23,238 nt of DNA, from assembly GCA_009779015.1 (NCBI GenBank), contig WRFC01000002.1, positions 1 through 23,238 on the forward strand, written 5' to 3'. Under the pieces are notes generated by a model that was not told the DNA's origin, made no database searches, and worked only from the letters and a program-made list of their open reading frames with translations. Each line of letters starts with the position of its first letter. The first letter of the stretch is position 1. Shown piece after piece: positions 1-5,830 of this stretch. The position numbers and the translations under genes are program-made. Source of the DNA: Coriobacteriia bacterium (GTDB lineage Bacteria > Actinomycetota > Coriobacteriia > Coriobacteriales > UBA8131).

Positions 1-245
1 CCACATTCATCTGGGCGCCCTTTGTCTACGGCGCGGCCATGATCATCGTCTCTTGCCTGGTTATCACGGTCCGGCGCTCGAGCCTCGCCCGGGCCGACCG
101 GCCAGACCAGGCCGACTTGGTTGCCCCGGCCGACGGCCCGGCCGATCAGGCCCCGGCCGACTCTGCGGCCAGCCGGGTGGCCGAAGCCCCGGCCGACTCT
201 GCGGCCAGCCGGGTGGCCGAGGCCCCGGCCGACCAGACAGCCTAG
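1..245 (+). CDS. C-terminal fragment of an unrecognised membrane protein with a repetitive tail
   Basis: The reading frame is open from the window edge (first full codon at position 3) to a TAG at 243-245. The first 25 or so residues (TFIWAPFVYGAAMIIVSCLV and on) look like one hydrophobic transmembrane helix, followed by basic residues (VRRSSLARADR). That pattern fits the last membrane helix of a transporter-like protein with its C-terminus in the cytoplasm. The remaining 50 or so residues are an Ala/Pro/Asp-rich tail in which the 12-residue unit PADSAASRVAEA occurs twice. The tail is low-complexity and gives no functional clue. The family cannot be named because most of the protein lies outside the window. 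A shorter gene starting at the ATG at 39 is possible but would split the membrane helix. Confidence 0.55.
   Translation, partial: TFIWAPFVYGAAMIIVSCLVITVRRSSLARADRPDQADLVAPADGPADQAPADSAASRVAEAPADSAASRVAEAPADQTA
151..222 (+). repeat. 36-bp tandem repeat, two copies, inside the 5' coding region
   Basis: Copies lie at 151-186 and 187-222 and differ at one base; a third copy begins at 223 and breaks off after about 11 bases. The unit is a multiple of three, so copy-number change would keep the reading frame. Each copy encodes PADSAASRVAEA. Confidence 0.9.
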
Positions 246-247
246 CC

Positions 248-295
248 CCCAACCAACCGCTCGGCCGACCGCCCAACCAACCGCTCGGCCGACCG
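248..295 (+). repeat. 24-bp tandem repeat, two perfect copies, just after the stop codon
   Basis: Copies at 248-271 and 272-295 are identical, and a partial copy carrying the shared CTCGGCCGA core follows at 296-304. The same GGCCGA core recurs in the upstream coding repeat, so the two arrays look related. No gene was found between 246 and 448 apart from this array and a candidate promoter. Confidence 0.85.
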
Positions 296-378
296 CTCGG
301 CCGAGCCCTCATCCGATGCGGCCTGGGGCAGGGCGCTGGCGGCCAAAGTATGGGATAAAACCGTTGATTAACAGCTCA

Positions 379-407
379 TTGACTGCGAATCCGGCGTTTG
401 CTACCCT
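379..407 (+). promoter_or_regulatory. Candidate sigma-70-type promoter for the NYN gene
   Basis: TTGACT at 379-384 is followed after 17 bases by TACCCT at 402-407. The -35 box is good and the -10 box is poor. It lies about 40 bases before the ATG at 449. Confidence 0.35.
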
Positions 408-448
408 GATGCTATTGGCGACCGGATGTTGTAGCGGAGTGGCAAAAA

Positions 449-1384
449 ATGGCAGAGCAAAGCTGGGGGAATTTATTACGCATCGGCGTATTTTACGACG
501 GCCAATATTTTCGGGCTGTAAGCAATTACTACCATTACGTACACGACCGTAAGGCCAGGATCTCGTTGTCCGGCCTACACGAGTTCATCAAGGCCCAAGT
601 CTCTAATGAGACCGGGCGCGACGCCCGGCTTTGCCAGATCATCGACGCGCATTATTTCAGCGGGCGTTTTTCGGCCAAGCAGTCCGGCGAGCGCAACGAC
701 CTCTACAACGACCGGGTCTTTGACGATATCTTAATGTATCAGAACATCGTGACCCACTACATGCCGTTTAGGACCGATAAGAACGGGCGGGTGCAAGAGA
801 AGGGCATCGATGTCTGGCTTGCCCTCGAGGCCTATGAGCTGGCCATCTACAAGCGCTTTGACATCATCGTCCTGATCGCCTGCGATGGCGATTATGTCCC
901 CTTGGTACGCAAGCTGAACACCGTCGGCTGCCAGGTGATGCTTTTAAGCTGGGACTTCGAGTACACCGACCACTACGGCAAGCAACGCGAGACCCGCACC
1001 TCACAATCCTTGCTCGAAGAGGTCTCGTTCCCGATCGCCATGCATGAGCGCATAGACTCGCGCACGAGCAAGAACGACCAGGTCATCGACAACCTCTTTG
1101 TCCCGCCCAAAGAGACGAGGGCGGCCGATACGGCAAGGTTCTCAAGCACCGCCTTAGAAGAGCCCGCCCTGTCTGAGGATGCCGAGCAATCCGAGATACT
1201 CAAACTCAAAGGCGGGTTCGGCTTCATCAAGAACAGCAGTACGAACAACGTCTTTTTCTACCACGACGTCTTAGAGGGCATCGACTTCAACGACTTAGAG
1301 GCCGGCATGCCCGTCCTCTACACAAAAGAAAAGCAAGAGGACGGCTCATACGTCGCGACCAAGGTGCGTGTCCTCGACCAGTGA
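449..1384 (+). CDS. NYN (LabA/DUF88-like) nuclease-type protein with C-terminal cold-shock-like domain
   Basis: This 311-residue protein starts at an ATG preceded by a GGAG about ten bases upstream. Residues 10-170 look like an NYN/PIN-fold domain. The acidic residues expected in such a metal-dependent RNase site are visible: D17 in VFYDGQYF, D121 in KGIDVWLALEA, and D146 and D148 in CDGDYVPLV. Residues 200-250 are a polar linker. Residues 254-309 resemble a cold-shock/OB domain, with KGGFGFIK as an RNP1-like motif and NVFFYH as an RNP2-like motif, ending GSYVATKVRVL. Known NYN proteins are thought to act on RNA, so an RNA-binding tail on a cleavage domain is sensible, but substrate and role are inference. 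It stands alone, with no obvious tie to the acetogenesis genes downstream. Confidence 0.8.
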   Translation: MAEQSWGNLLRIGVFYDGQYFRAVSNYYHYVHDRKARISLSGLHEFIKAQVSNETGRDARLCQIIDAHYFSGRFSAKQSGERNDLYNDRVFDDILMYQNIVTHYMPFRTDKNGRVQEKGIDVWLALEAYELAIYKRFDIIVLIACDGDYVPLVRKLNTVGCQVMLLSWDFEYTDHYGKQRETRTSQSLLEEVSFPIAMHERIDSRTSKNDQVIDNLFVPPKETRAADTARFSSTALEEPALSEDAEQSEILKLKGGFGFIKNSSTNNVFFYHDVLEGIDFNDLEAGMPVLYTKEKQEDGSYVATKVRVLDQ

Positions 1385-1481
1385 GCCTGCGGGTGTCAGC
1401 TGGCCCGCTTTTCTCCCCATTTGCTTTTAACCCAGATGCTGAGCCGCCCGGCGGGGCCGGCCTGACGCCAGCGAAGTATTG

Positions 1482-1487
1482 TATGAT
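1482..1487 (+). promoter_or_regulatory. Candidate -10 box for the DUF3786/PucR pair
   Basis: TATGAT matches the -10 consensus at five of six positions. No convincing -35 was found; CTGACG at 1462-1467 sits too close, with a 14-base spacer. A perfect AATGC-G-GCATT palindrome follows at 1510-1520, between the putative start site and the RBS, and could be an operator. Confidence 0.3.
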
Positions 1488-1544
1488 GTTGGCATCCGAT
1501 ATGGTATTCAATGCGGCATTGTCGCGTCTTTTTGAAGGAGTCCG

Positions 1545-2300
1545 ATGACCAGCAGCGCCAGCAGTCCTGAAGAGGCCCAGGCAAAAGCCCCAAAAGCTCC
1601 AAAAGCCCCGAACACCCCAAACACCCCGCAAGCCCCGTACCAGGCCGTTTTGGGGCAGAAGAACATCACCAGCCGGCCACTGGAGTATTATCAGCCGATC
1701 TATCAGGGCCTGCAGCCGGCCGCAATCAGCGAGCGCACCGGCCTCGAGTTCGACACTGCCGCTGCGGCCTTTGTCTTTACGCTGGCCGGGCTGGACTATC
1801 AGGCCACCTGGCCTAACTTTACGATGGCCAGCCGGGGCAAACACCCCGATGGCAGCGATTATGAGCGCATCTTGATGCTCCGCTACCTCTGCGAAGGCCA
1901 GCTCGCCCCGGCCACCGGCAAAGAGCTGCACTACCGCGATATGCAGATGGCCAACTTTTATGAGCAGAACTTCAACGGCCGGGTGATCCGCCGCCTGGTC
2001 GGCTCTTTTGCCCAGGACCTCGACGGCCTCAGCGCGGTCCTGGACGGCAACGCCGGCTTCAAGGCCCAGCCCCTGCCGGCGGCAGAGGCCAAATGCGACC
2101 TCGCCTACCGCCTTGAGGTGCTCGACGGCCTGCCCGTCAGCCTGCGCCTCTGGCGCGCCGACGAGGAGTTTGCGGCCGCCGCGCAGCTGCTCTTCGACGA
2201 GAGCCTGCGGCTGGCCTTCAGCGCCGAGGACCTCTCTGTGGTCGGCGGCATACTGGTCGACCACCTGCTCTACCTGCGCAGGCTGGCACAGGCTGAATAA
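1545..2300 (+). CDS. DUF3786-like protein with a Pro-rich N-terminus
   Basis: This 251-residue protein starts at an ATG preceded by AAGGAG four bases upstream. Residues 1-35 are low-complexity (APKAPKAPNTPNTPQAP). The rest has the pattern I associate with DUF3786: YYQPIYQGL near the start, an ILMLRYLCEGQLAPATGKELHY-type block, then VSLRLWRADEEFAAAAQLLFD and a C-terminal amphipathic stretch (SAEDLSVVGGILVDHLLYL). The DEEF-AAA-LFD block is shared with the two shorter paralogs at 17772 and 18476, though the overall sequence is clearly more distant. No catalytic motif is evident and the function of the family is unknown to me. It is followed nine bases later by a PucR-type regulator whose RBS overlaps this stop codon, so the two are probably co-translated. 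Confidence 0.7.
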   Translation: MTSSASSPEEAQAKAPKAPKAPNTPNTPQAPYQAVLGQKNITSRPLEYYQPIYQGLQPAAISERTGLEFDTAAAAFVFTLAGLDYQATWPNFTMASRGKHPDGSDYERILMLRYLCEGQLAPATGKELHYRDMQMANFYEQNFNGRVIRRLVGSFAQDLDGLSAVLDGNAGFKAQPLPAAEAKCDLAYRLEVLDGLPVSLRLWRADEEFAAAAQLLFDESLRLAFSAEDLSVVGGILVDHLLYLRRLAQAE

Positions 2301-2309
2301 GGAGAAGAA

Positions 2310-3806
2310 ATGCGCCTCAGTGCATCTATGATTGCCGAGAAGCTGGCCAAACTCTACGAGTTCGAGACCATCGGGCAGCTCAGCGACCAGCCCACCCTCT
2401 CGACCCTCTTGCTCGGCGACGACCAGGCCGGGTGGGAGGACTACCGCCTCTACCTGGTCGAGGCCGACCAGCTGGCAGCCGTCCCCGACGCCGACTATAT
2501 CTCAACGGTCCTGGCCATCGGCACCCCGTCGCCCGAGTTCATGGGGCACTTCAGCACGGTCCTGCTGTTCAGGCCCGGCACCCCGTTCGTCCAATTGCAC
2601 AACCGCACGCAAGAGATCTTTACCGAGTGCAACAAATGGGACGCCGACATCCACCGGGTCTTGAACATCGGCTCAGACGTCCAGAACATCGTCGACCTCT
2701 CTGACCCGATGTTCATGAACCCGCTCGTCTTGATCGACAGCAACTTCAAGCCTATAGCCCATTCGGCCGTCATGGACGGCGACGAGGCCTTTGCCCCGGT
2801 CCTCGATGCCATGAAGCTGCCCTTCGTAATGGCCCGCAACTCCCAAGAGCCGGCCATCAAGTTCGGCGAGGCCTGCGACGTCATCCCCTCGATGGTAGAC
2901 GACCGCAACGCTTACATCATCAGCCTCCCCGAGCATAAGTACCAGGTCATCCTGATCGAGTACAAAAAAAAGCTGACCGTCCCCGACGCCCTTCTGTTAT
3001 CGCATCTCTCGGGCATGATCTACCTGGCCGTCGGGGTGGTGCCCGAATACGTCCAGCACAGCTTCAGCCTCGCCCAGACGCTGAGCCACTACATCGACGA
3101 CCAGACCGTCACCCACTACCTCTTAGAAAGCGAGCTGCGCCCGCACGACTGGCTCTCTGGCCAGCACTACCAATGCCTCAAGTTCTCGGTCGAGATCTCT
3201 AGCCGCAAGGACCGCTCGCTCCGCTTCATCAGCGAGCGCATCGCCAACGCCGTCGGCCAAGACAGCACCTTCGTGCGCGAGGACAGCATCGTCTCGTTCA
3301 TCAACATCGACCTCATCCCCGGCGGCCAGCCCTACTTCGACGAGGTCCTCAAAGAGTTCTTGCAAGACAACTTCATCAAAGTCGGCATCTCTAACTGCTT
3401 TACCGGGTTCGAGAACTTCCGCCTCTATTACCTGCAGGCCGACATGGCCCTGGCCGCCGGCATCCGGCTCCAGCCCCTGGCCTCAAGCTACAGCTTTCAC
3501 GACATCATCAAGCAACTGCTGATCGAGTGGTGCACCACGCGCCTGCCCGCGCACTTGGTCTGCTCGCCCGACGTCATCACGCTGATCGAGTACGACCAGC
3601 AGCACGACAGCGAGCTCACCAACACGCTCTTCGTCTTGCTCAAGAACAACATCAACTACACGCGCACGGCCAGCGAGCTCTTCATCCACCGCAGCACCCT
3701 GACCTACCGCCTCGACCGCATCAAGCAGCTCATCGACATCGACTACGAGAACATCGAGTCGCAATGGTACCTGCTCTTCTCCTTCGAACTAATGGGCATC
3801 AGATAA
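2310..3806 (+). CDS. PucR/CdaR-family transcriptional regulator
   Basis: This 498-residue protein starts at an ATG nine bases after the preceding stop, with AAGGAG overlapping that stop. Residues 436-498 form the C-terminal helix-turn-helix typical of the PucR/CdaR family: NNINYTRTASELFIHRSTL followed by TYRLDRIKQL. The central part (roughly 130-240, with NPLVLIDSNFKPIAHS and a later YQVILIEYKK) looks like a ligand-sensing domain. Residues 260-400 fit the degenerate GGDEF-like region usual in the family. The N-terminal 120 residues are helical and unassigned. No membrane segment is seen, so it is a cytoplasmic DNA-binding regulator. Targets are unknown; its closeness to nickel and CODH/ACS genes makes them candidates, which is inference only. 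Confidence 0.85.
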   Translation: MRLSASMIAEKLAKLYEFETIGQLSDQPTLSTLLLGDDQAGWEDYRLYLVEADQLAAVPDADYISTVLAIGTPSPEFMGHFSTVLLFRPGTPFVQLHNRTQEIFTECNKWDADIHRVLNIGSDVQNIVDLSDPMFMNPLVLIDSNFKPIAHSAVMDGDEAFAPVLDAMKLPFVMARNSQEPAIKFGEACDVIPSMVDDRNAYIISLPEHKYQVILIEYKKKLTVPDALLLSHLSGMIYLAVGVVPEYVQHSFSLAQTLSHYIDDQTVTHYLLESELRPHDWLSGQHYQCLKFSVEISSRKDRSLRFISERIANAVGQDSTFVREDSIVSFINIDLIPGGQPYFDEVLKEFLQDNFIKVGISNCFTGFENFRLYYLQADMALAAGIRLQPLASSYSFHDIIKQLLIEWCTTRLPAHLVCSPDVITLIEYDQQHDSELTNTLFVLLKNNINYTRTASELFIHRSTLTYRLDRIKQLIDIDYENIESQWYLLFSFELMGIR

Positions 3807-3863
3807 AAGGGGAGAATAGCGCTGTAATACGCAACTGCCCGCCATTATGTGGATAAGTGCGCT

Positions 3864-3916
3864 GTTTTATAAACCCGGTACCTGCGGGTCGCCCAGCGCC
3901 GCCGGGCTGCCCGGCG
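3864..3916. terminator. Hairpin region between convergent genes, possible bidirectional terminator
   Basis: Two hairpins lie between the converging regulator and cooT-like genes. One has a 7-8 bp GC stem at 3900-3907/3909-3916. The other, read on the minus strand, has ACCCG/CGGGT arms at 3889-3885 and 3877-3873 followed by TTTATAAAA, which resembles an intrinsic terminator for the minus-strand pair. For the plus strand a T-run at 3931-3936 follows the GC hairpin after about 14 bases, which is weaker. Confidence 0.4.
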
Positions 3917-3925
3917 CCCTCGGCC

Positions 3926-4117
3926 TTAGGCTTTTTTGATCGTCATGTAGTTCTTGATCAGGTCGACGTAGTCGATCTCTCCGTCGACTTGCAGATCGAT
4001 GCCAAAGAGGTCGGTCAGCACGACGTGCCCGTCGGCGATGCTGACGTTGGCGATATCCTCTGCCAAAGGGTTCTCCCTCTCGGTGTCGTCGCTGTAATAA
4101 ACCGTTGAAAGGCACAT
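3926..4117 (-). CDS. cooT: CooT-like small nickel-binding protein
   Basis: This 63-residue protein begins MCLSTVYY. The Met-Cys start followed by a hydrophobic strand, a GHVVLTDLFGIDLQVDGEI middle and a VDLIKNYMTI end matches the short CooT family, in which Cys2 is a nickel ligand. I chose the ATG at 4117 because family members begin with Met-Cys; an ATG four codons upstream (MGPKMCLS) at 4129 also has plausible Shine-Dalgarno bases. In known systems CooT takes part in supplying nickel to CO dehydrogenase. It lies 33 bases downstream of a His-rich gene on the same strand and about 4.5 kb from acsA, which supports a nickel role. The assignment rests on pattern and context. Confidence 0.75.
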   Translation of the reverse strand: MCLSTVYYSDDTERENPLAEDIANVSIADGHVVLTDLFGIDLQVDGEIDYVDLIKNYMTIKKA

Positions 4118-4150
4118 CTTCGGCCCCATCCTGTTCTCTCAGACGCTTGC

Positions 4151-4558
4151 TTAAGACAGCCTCAAGGCCTCGCGCAAGGCCTCGTTGCCCTGCCTGTAGT
4201 GCTCGGCGCTGGCCATGATCTGGCGACCGACCTCAGACGAGCCCTGCTTGCCGATCTGGACAGCCAACTCGTAGAGCTCGTTCGTGTGTTGGACATTATG
4301 CTCCAACATGTATTGAAGCCGTTTTTGGAACCGCAGGCCGATCGTCCCGCCGTCCAGCTCACCGGTCAGGTCGTCGTCTTCGTGCACATGGTCGTGTTCT
4401 CCGGAGTGCTGGTGCTCGTGCTCGTGGCTATGTGTGTGCGAGTGTGCGTGGGTGTGCCCATGCCCATCGTCATGAGAGTGTTCTCCCTGGTAGTCACCGT
4501 AATGCTCGTGCGCATGCTGGTGTGCTGCATCGTTTTGGTCGTCGTGTCCGTCATGCAT
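4151..4558 (-). CDS. His-rich putative nickel-binding protein
   Basis: This 135-residue protein starts at an ATG with GAGGAAA seven bases upstream. Residues 2-60 are extremely rich in His, Asp and Glu, with runs such as HSHDDGHGHTHAHSHTHSH and HEHEHQHSGEHDHVHEDDD. Such segments bind Ni or Zn, as in HypB or SlyD tails. Residues 65-135 form a separate, largely helical module (LRFQKRLQYMLEHNVQHTNELYELA) that does not look like HypB, SlyD or CooJ as I know them. No signal peptide or membrane segment is present, so it should be cytoplasmic. Its place in front of the cooT-like gene, next to a CODH/ACS and Ech locus, suggests nickel storage or delivery. Zinc binding is an alternative. Confidence 0.75.
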   Translation of the reverse strand: MHDGHDDQNDAAHQHAHEHYGDYQGEHSHDDGHGHTHAHSHTHSHEHEHQHSGEHDHVHEDDDLTGELDGGTIGLRFQKRLQYMLEHNVQHTNELYELAVQIGKQGSSEVGRQIMASAEHYRQGNEALREALRLS

Positions 4559-4608
4559 TTCTGTTTCCTCACTGATTGTTTGGTATCAACAAGTGGTCGT
4601 CTTATGCG

Positions 4609-4639
4609 ATTCTACCATGCCCCACGAAAAGCCGTTCAA
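4609..4639 (-). promoter_or_regulatory. Candidate promoter for the His-rich/cooT pair
   Basis: On the minus strand TTGAAC (4639-4634) is followed by TAGAAT (4614-4609) with a 19-base spacer. Both boxes are close to consensus but the spacing is long. The -10 lies about 50 bases before the ATG. Confidence 0.35.
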
Positions 4640-4678
4640 ATTCATCTCCGAAATCACTTACTGCATTTTGTAGGAAAA

Positions 4679-4697
4679 TACTCTAAGATTTAGAGTA
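4679..4697. promoter_or_regulatory. Perfect palindrome, candidate operator
   Basis: TACTCTAAGATTTAGAGTA has two perfect 8-base arms around a 3-base centre. On the plus strand it overlaps a weak promoter (TTGTAG at 4668-4673, 17 bases, TAGAGT at 4691-4696), a geometry expected of a repressor site. The matching regulator is unknown. Confidence 0.5.
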
Positions 4698-4754
4698 AAC
4701 ATCAGAATAGAATCTCAGCTAACTGAGCGCTAACATTTCTAAAGTTAAGGATAA

Positions 4755-4819
4755 CTAGCCAGTCCGCAAGAAAAGACCTCCCAAAAAGGTGTTTCTTATG
4801 TGTTTCTGAGAGGCTCTAG
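4755..4819 (+). promoter_or_regulatory. Candidate structured leader before the homocysteine methyltransferase gene
   Basis: AGCC (4757-4760) can pair with GGCT (4812-4815), or CTAG (4755-4758) with CTAG (4816-4819). These enclose a hairpin made of AGAAA/TTTCT (4769-4773 with 4792-4796) and ACCT/AGGT (4776-4779 with 4787-4790) around a CCCAAAA loop. It matches no riboswitch class I recognise and carries no clear terminator. Confidence 0.25.
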
Positions 4820-4868
4820 GATGGCGTTATAGGTACGTTATCAGGTATGAGAAGAGAGGAGTGTTCTT

Positions 4869-5771
4869 ATGGGTAGGGGTAGGATTGTAGATGCACTAAA
4901 GGATGGCCGGATACTTGTCTCAGATGGTGCCTGGGGTACCTTTTTACAAAAGCTTGGCATGCAGCCGGGCGAGAGCCCAGAGCTTTGGGCAGTCGAGCAC
5001 CATGACGACGTCGTCGGCATCGCCAAAAGCTATATCGATGCCGGGTCAGACATGGTCGAGGCCGACAGCTTTGGCGGCACGGTCTTCAAGCAAGAGCACT
5101 ATGGGCTGGCCGACCGCATCTCTGAGATCAACCAAGCGGCAGCCAAGGCCTCCCGCTCGGCCGCAGGCGAGGACCACTGGGTCATCGCCTCGATCGGCCC
5201 GACCGGCAAGCTCCTGATCACCGAAGAGGACCAAAAAGGCGCCGATGCCATTTATGAGGCCTTTAAAGAGCAGGCCATCGCCCTCGAGCAGGGTGGCGCC
5301 GACGCGGCCTGCATCGAGACGATGTTCGCCATCGAAGAGGCCGTCTTGGCCATCAAGGCCGTCAAAGAGAACACCAATATGGAAGCGATCTGCACATTCA
5401 CCTTCGACCGCACGCCCAAGGGCGAGTACCGCACCATGATGGGCGTCTCGCCGGCGCGCTCGGCCACGGCGGCCATCGCGGCCGGTGCCGACATCATCGG
5501 CACCAACTGCGGCAACGGCGTCGACCGGATGGTCGAGATCGTCCGTGAGATCCACGAGGCCGAGCCCAATGCCTTTATCCTCCTGCACGCCAATGCCGGC
5601 CTGCCGATCATTGACGAAGAGACAGGCAAAGACGTCTTCCCCGACACCCCCGAGGACATGGCCAGGCTGGTGCCCGACCTGGTGGCGGCCGGCGCCAACA
5701 TCATCGGCGGCTGCTGCGGCTCTACCCCCGACCACATCCGTGCGATCAAAGAAGCCGTCCAGGCGCTCTAA
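4869..5771 (+). CDS. Homocysteine S-methyltransferase domain protein (MetH N-terminal/BHMT-like)
   Basis: This 300-residue protein starts at an ATG with AGAGGAG eight bases upstream. It is a stand-alone copy of the homocysteine-binding barrel seen at the N-terminus of MetH. Residues 18-24 (SDGAWGT) match the family start, ETMF occurs at 150-153, and the zinc ligands are C214 in GTNCGNG and C282/C283 in GGCCGS. The pterin, B12 and activation domains of full MetH are absent, so the methyl donor must come from another protein or small molecule. Its position upstream of a core MetE-like gene and the corrinoid iron-sulfur protein suggests methionine formation or methyl transfer linked to the Wood-Ljungdahl pathway. 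Another thiol acceptor or S-methylmethionine use cannot be excluded. Confidence 0.85.
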   Translation: MGRGRIVDALKDGRILVSDGAWGTFLQKLGMQPGESPELWAVEHHDDVVGIAKSYIDAGSDMVEADSFGGTVFKQEHYGLADRISEINQAAAKASRSAAGEDHWVIASIGPTGKLLITEEDQKGADAIYEAFKEQAIALEQGGADAACIETMFAIEEAVLAIKAVKENTNMEAICTFTFDRTPKGEYRTMMGVSPARSATAAIAAGADIIGTNCGNGVDRMVEIVREIHEAEPNAFILLHANAGLPIIDEETGKDVFPDTPEDMARLVPDLVAAGANIIGGCCGSTPDHIRAIKEAVQAL

Positions 5772-5830
5772 GGCAGCGTTTTGGCGGCTTGTCTGATTTT
5801 TCAACCGACTTACGATTAGGAGGCAGACAT

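Larger units (their letters stand above)
4559..4868. promoter_or_regulatory. Divergent A/T-richer intergenic control region
   Basis: This 310-base stretch separates the minus-strand nickel genes from the plus-strand methyltransferase/acs genes and is visibly richer in A/T than its neighbours. It holds no convincing gene. It contains a minus-strand promoter candidate (4609-4639), a perfect 19-base palindrome (4679-4697), CTCAG-CTAA-CTGAG (4714-4727), AGTTA-AGGA-TAACT (4743-4756), a larger fold (4755-4819) and a tandem CGTTAT(C)AGGTA repeat (4825-4847) just before the RBS of the next gene. Such density of dyad symmetry suggests shared regulation of both directions. Confidence 0.6.

Noticed and set aside
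4559..4868. Cobalamin, SAM, THF or NiCo riboswitch
   Set aside because: No B12-box or other class consensus could be recognised by eye in this leader; only generic hairpins are present.
4869..5771. Assignment as AcsE (methyl-THF:corrinoid protein methyltransferase)
   Set aside because: The GTNCG and GGCCGS zinc motifs and the DGAWGT start are those of the homocysteine methyltransferase family, not of a pterin-binding barrel.
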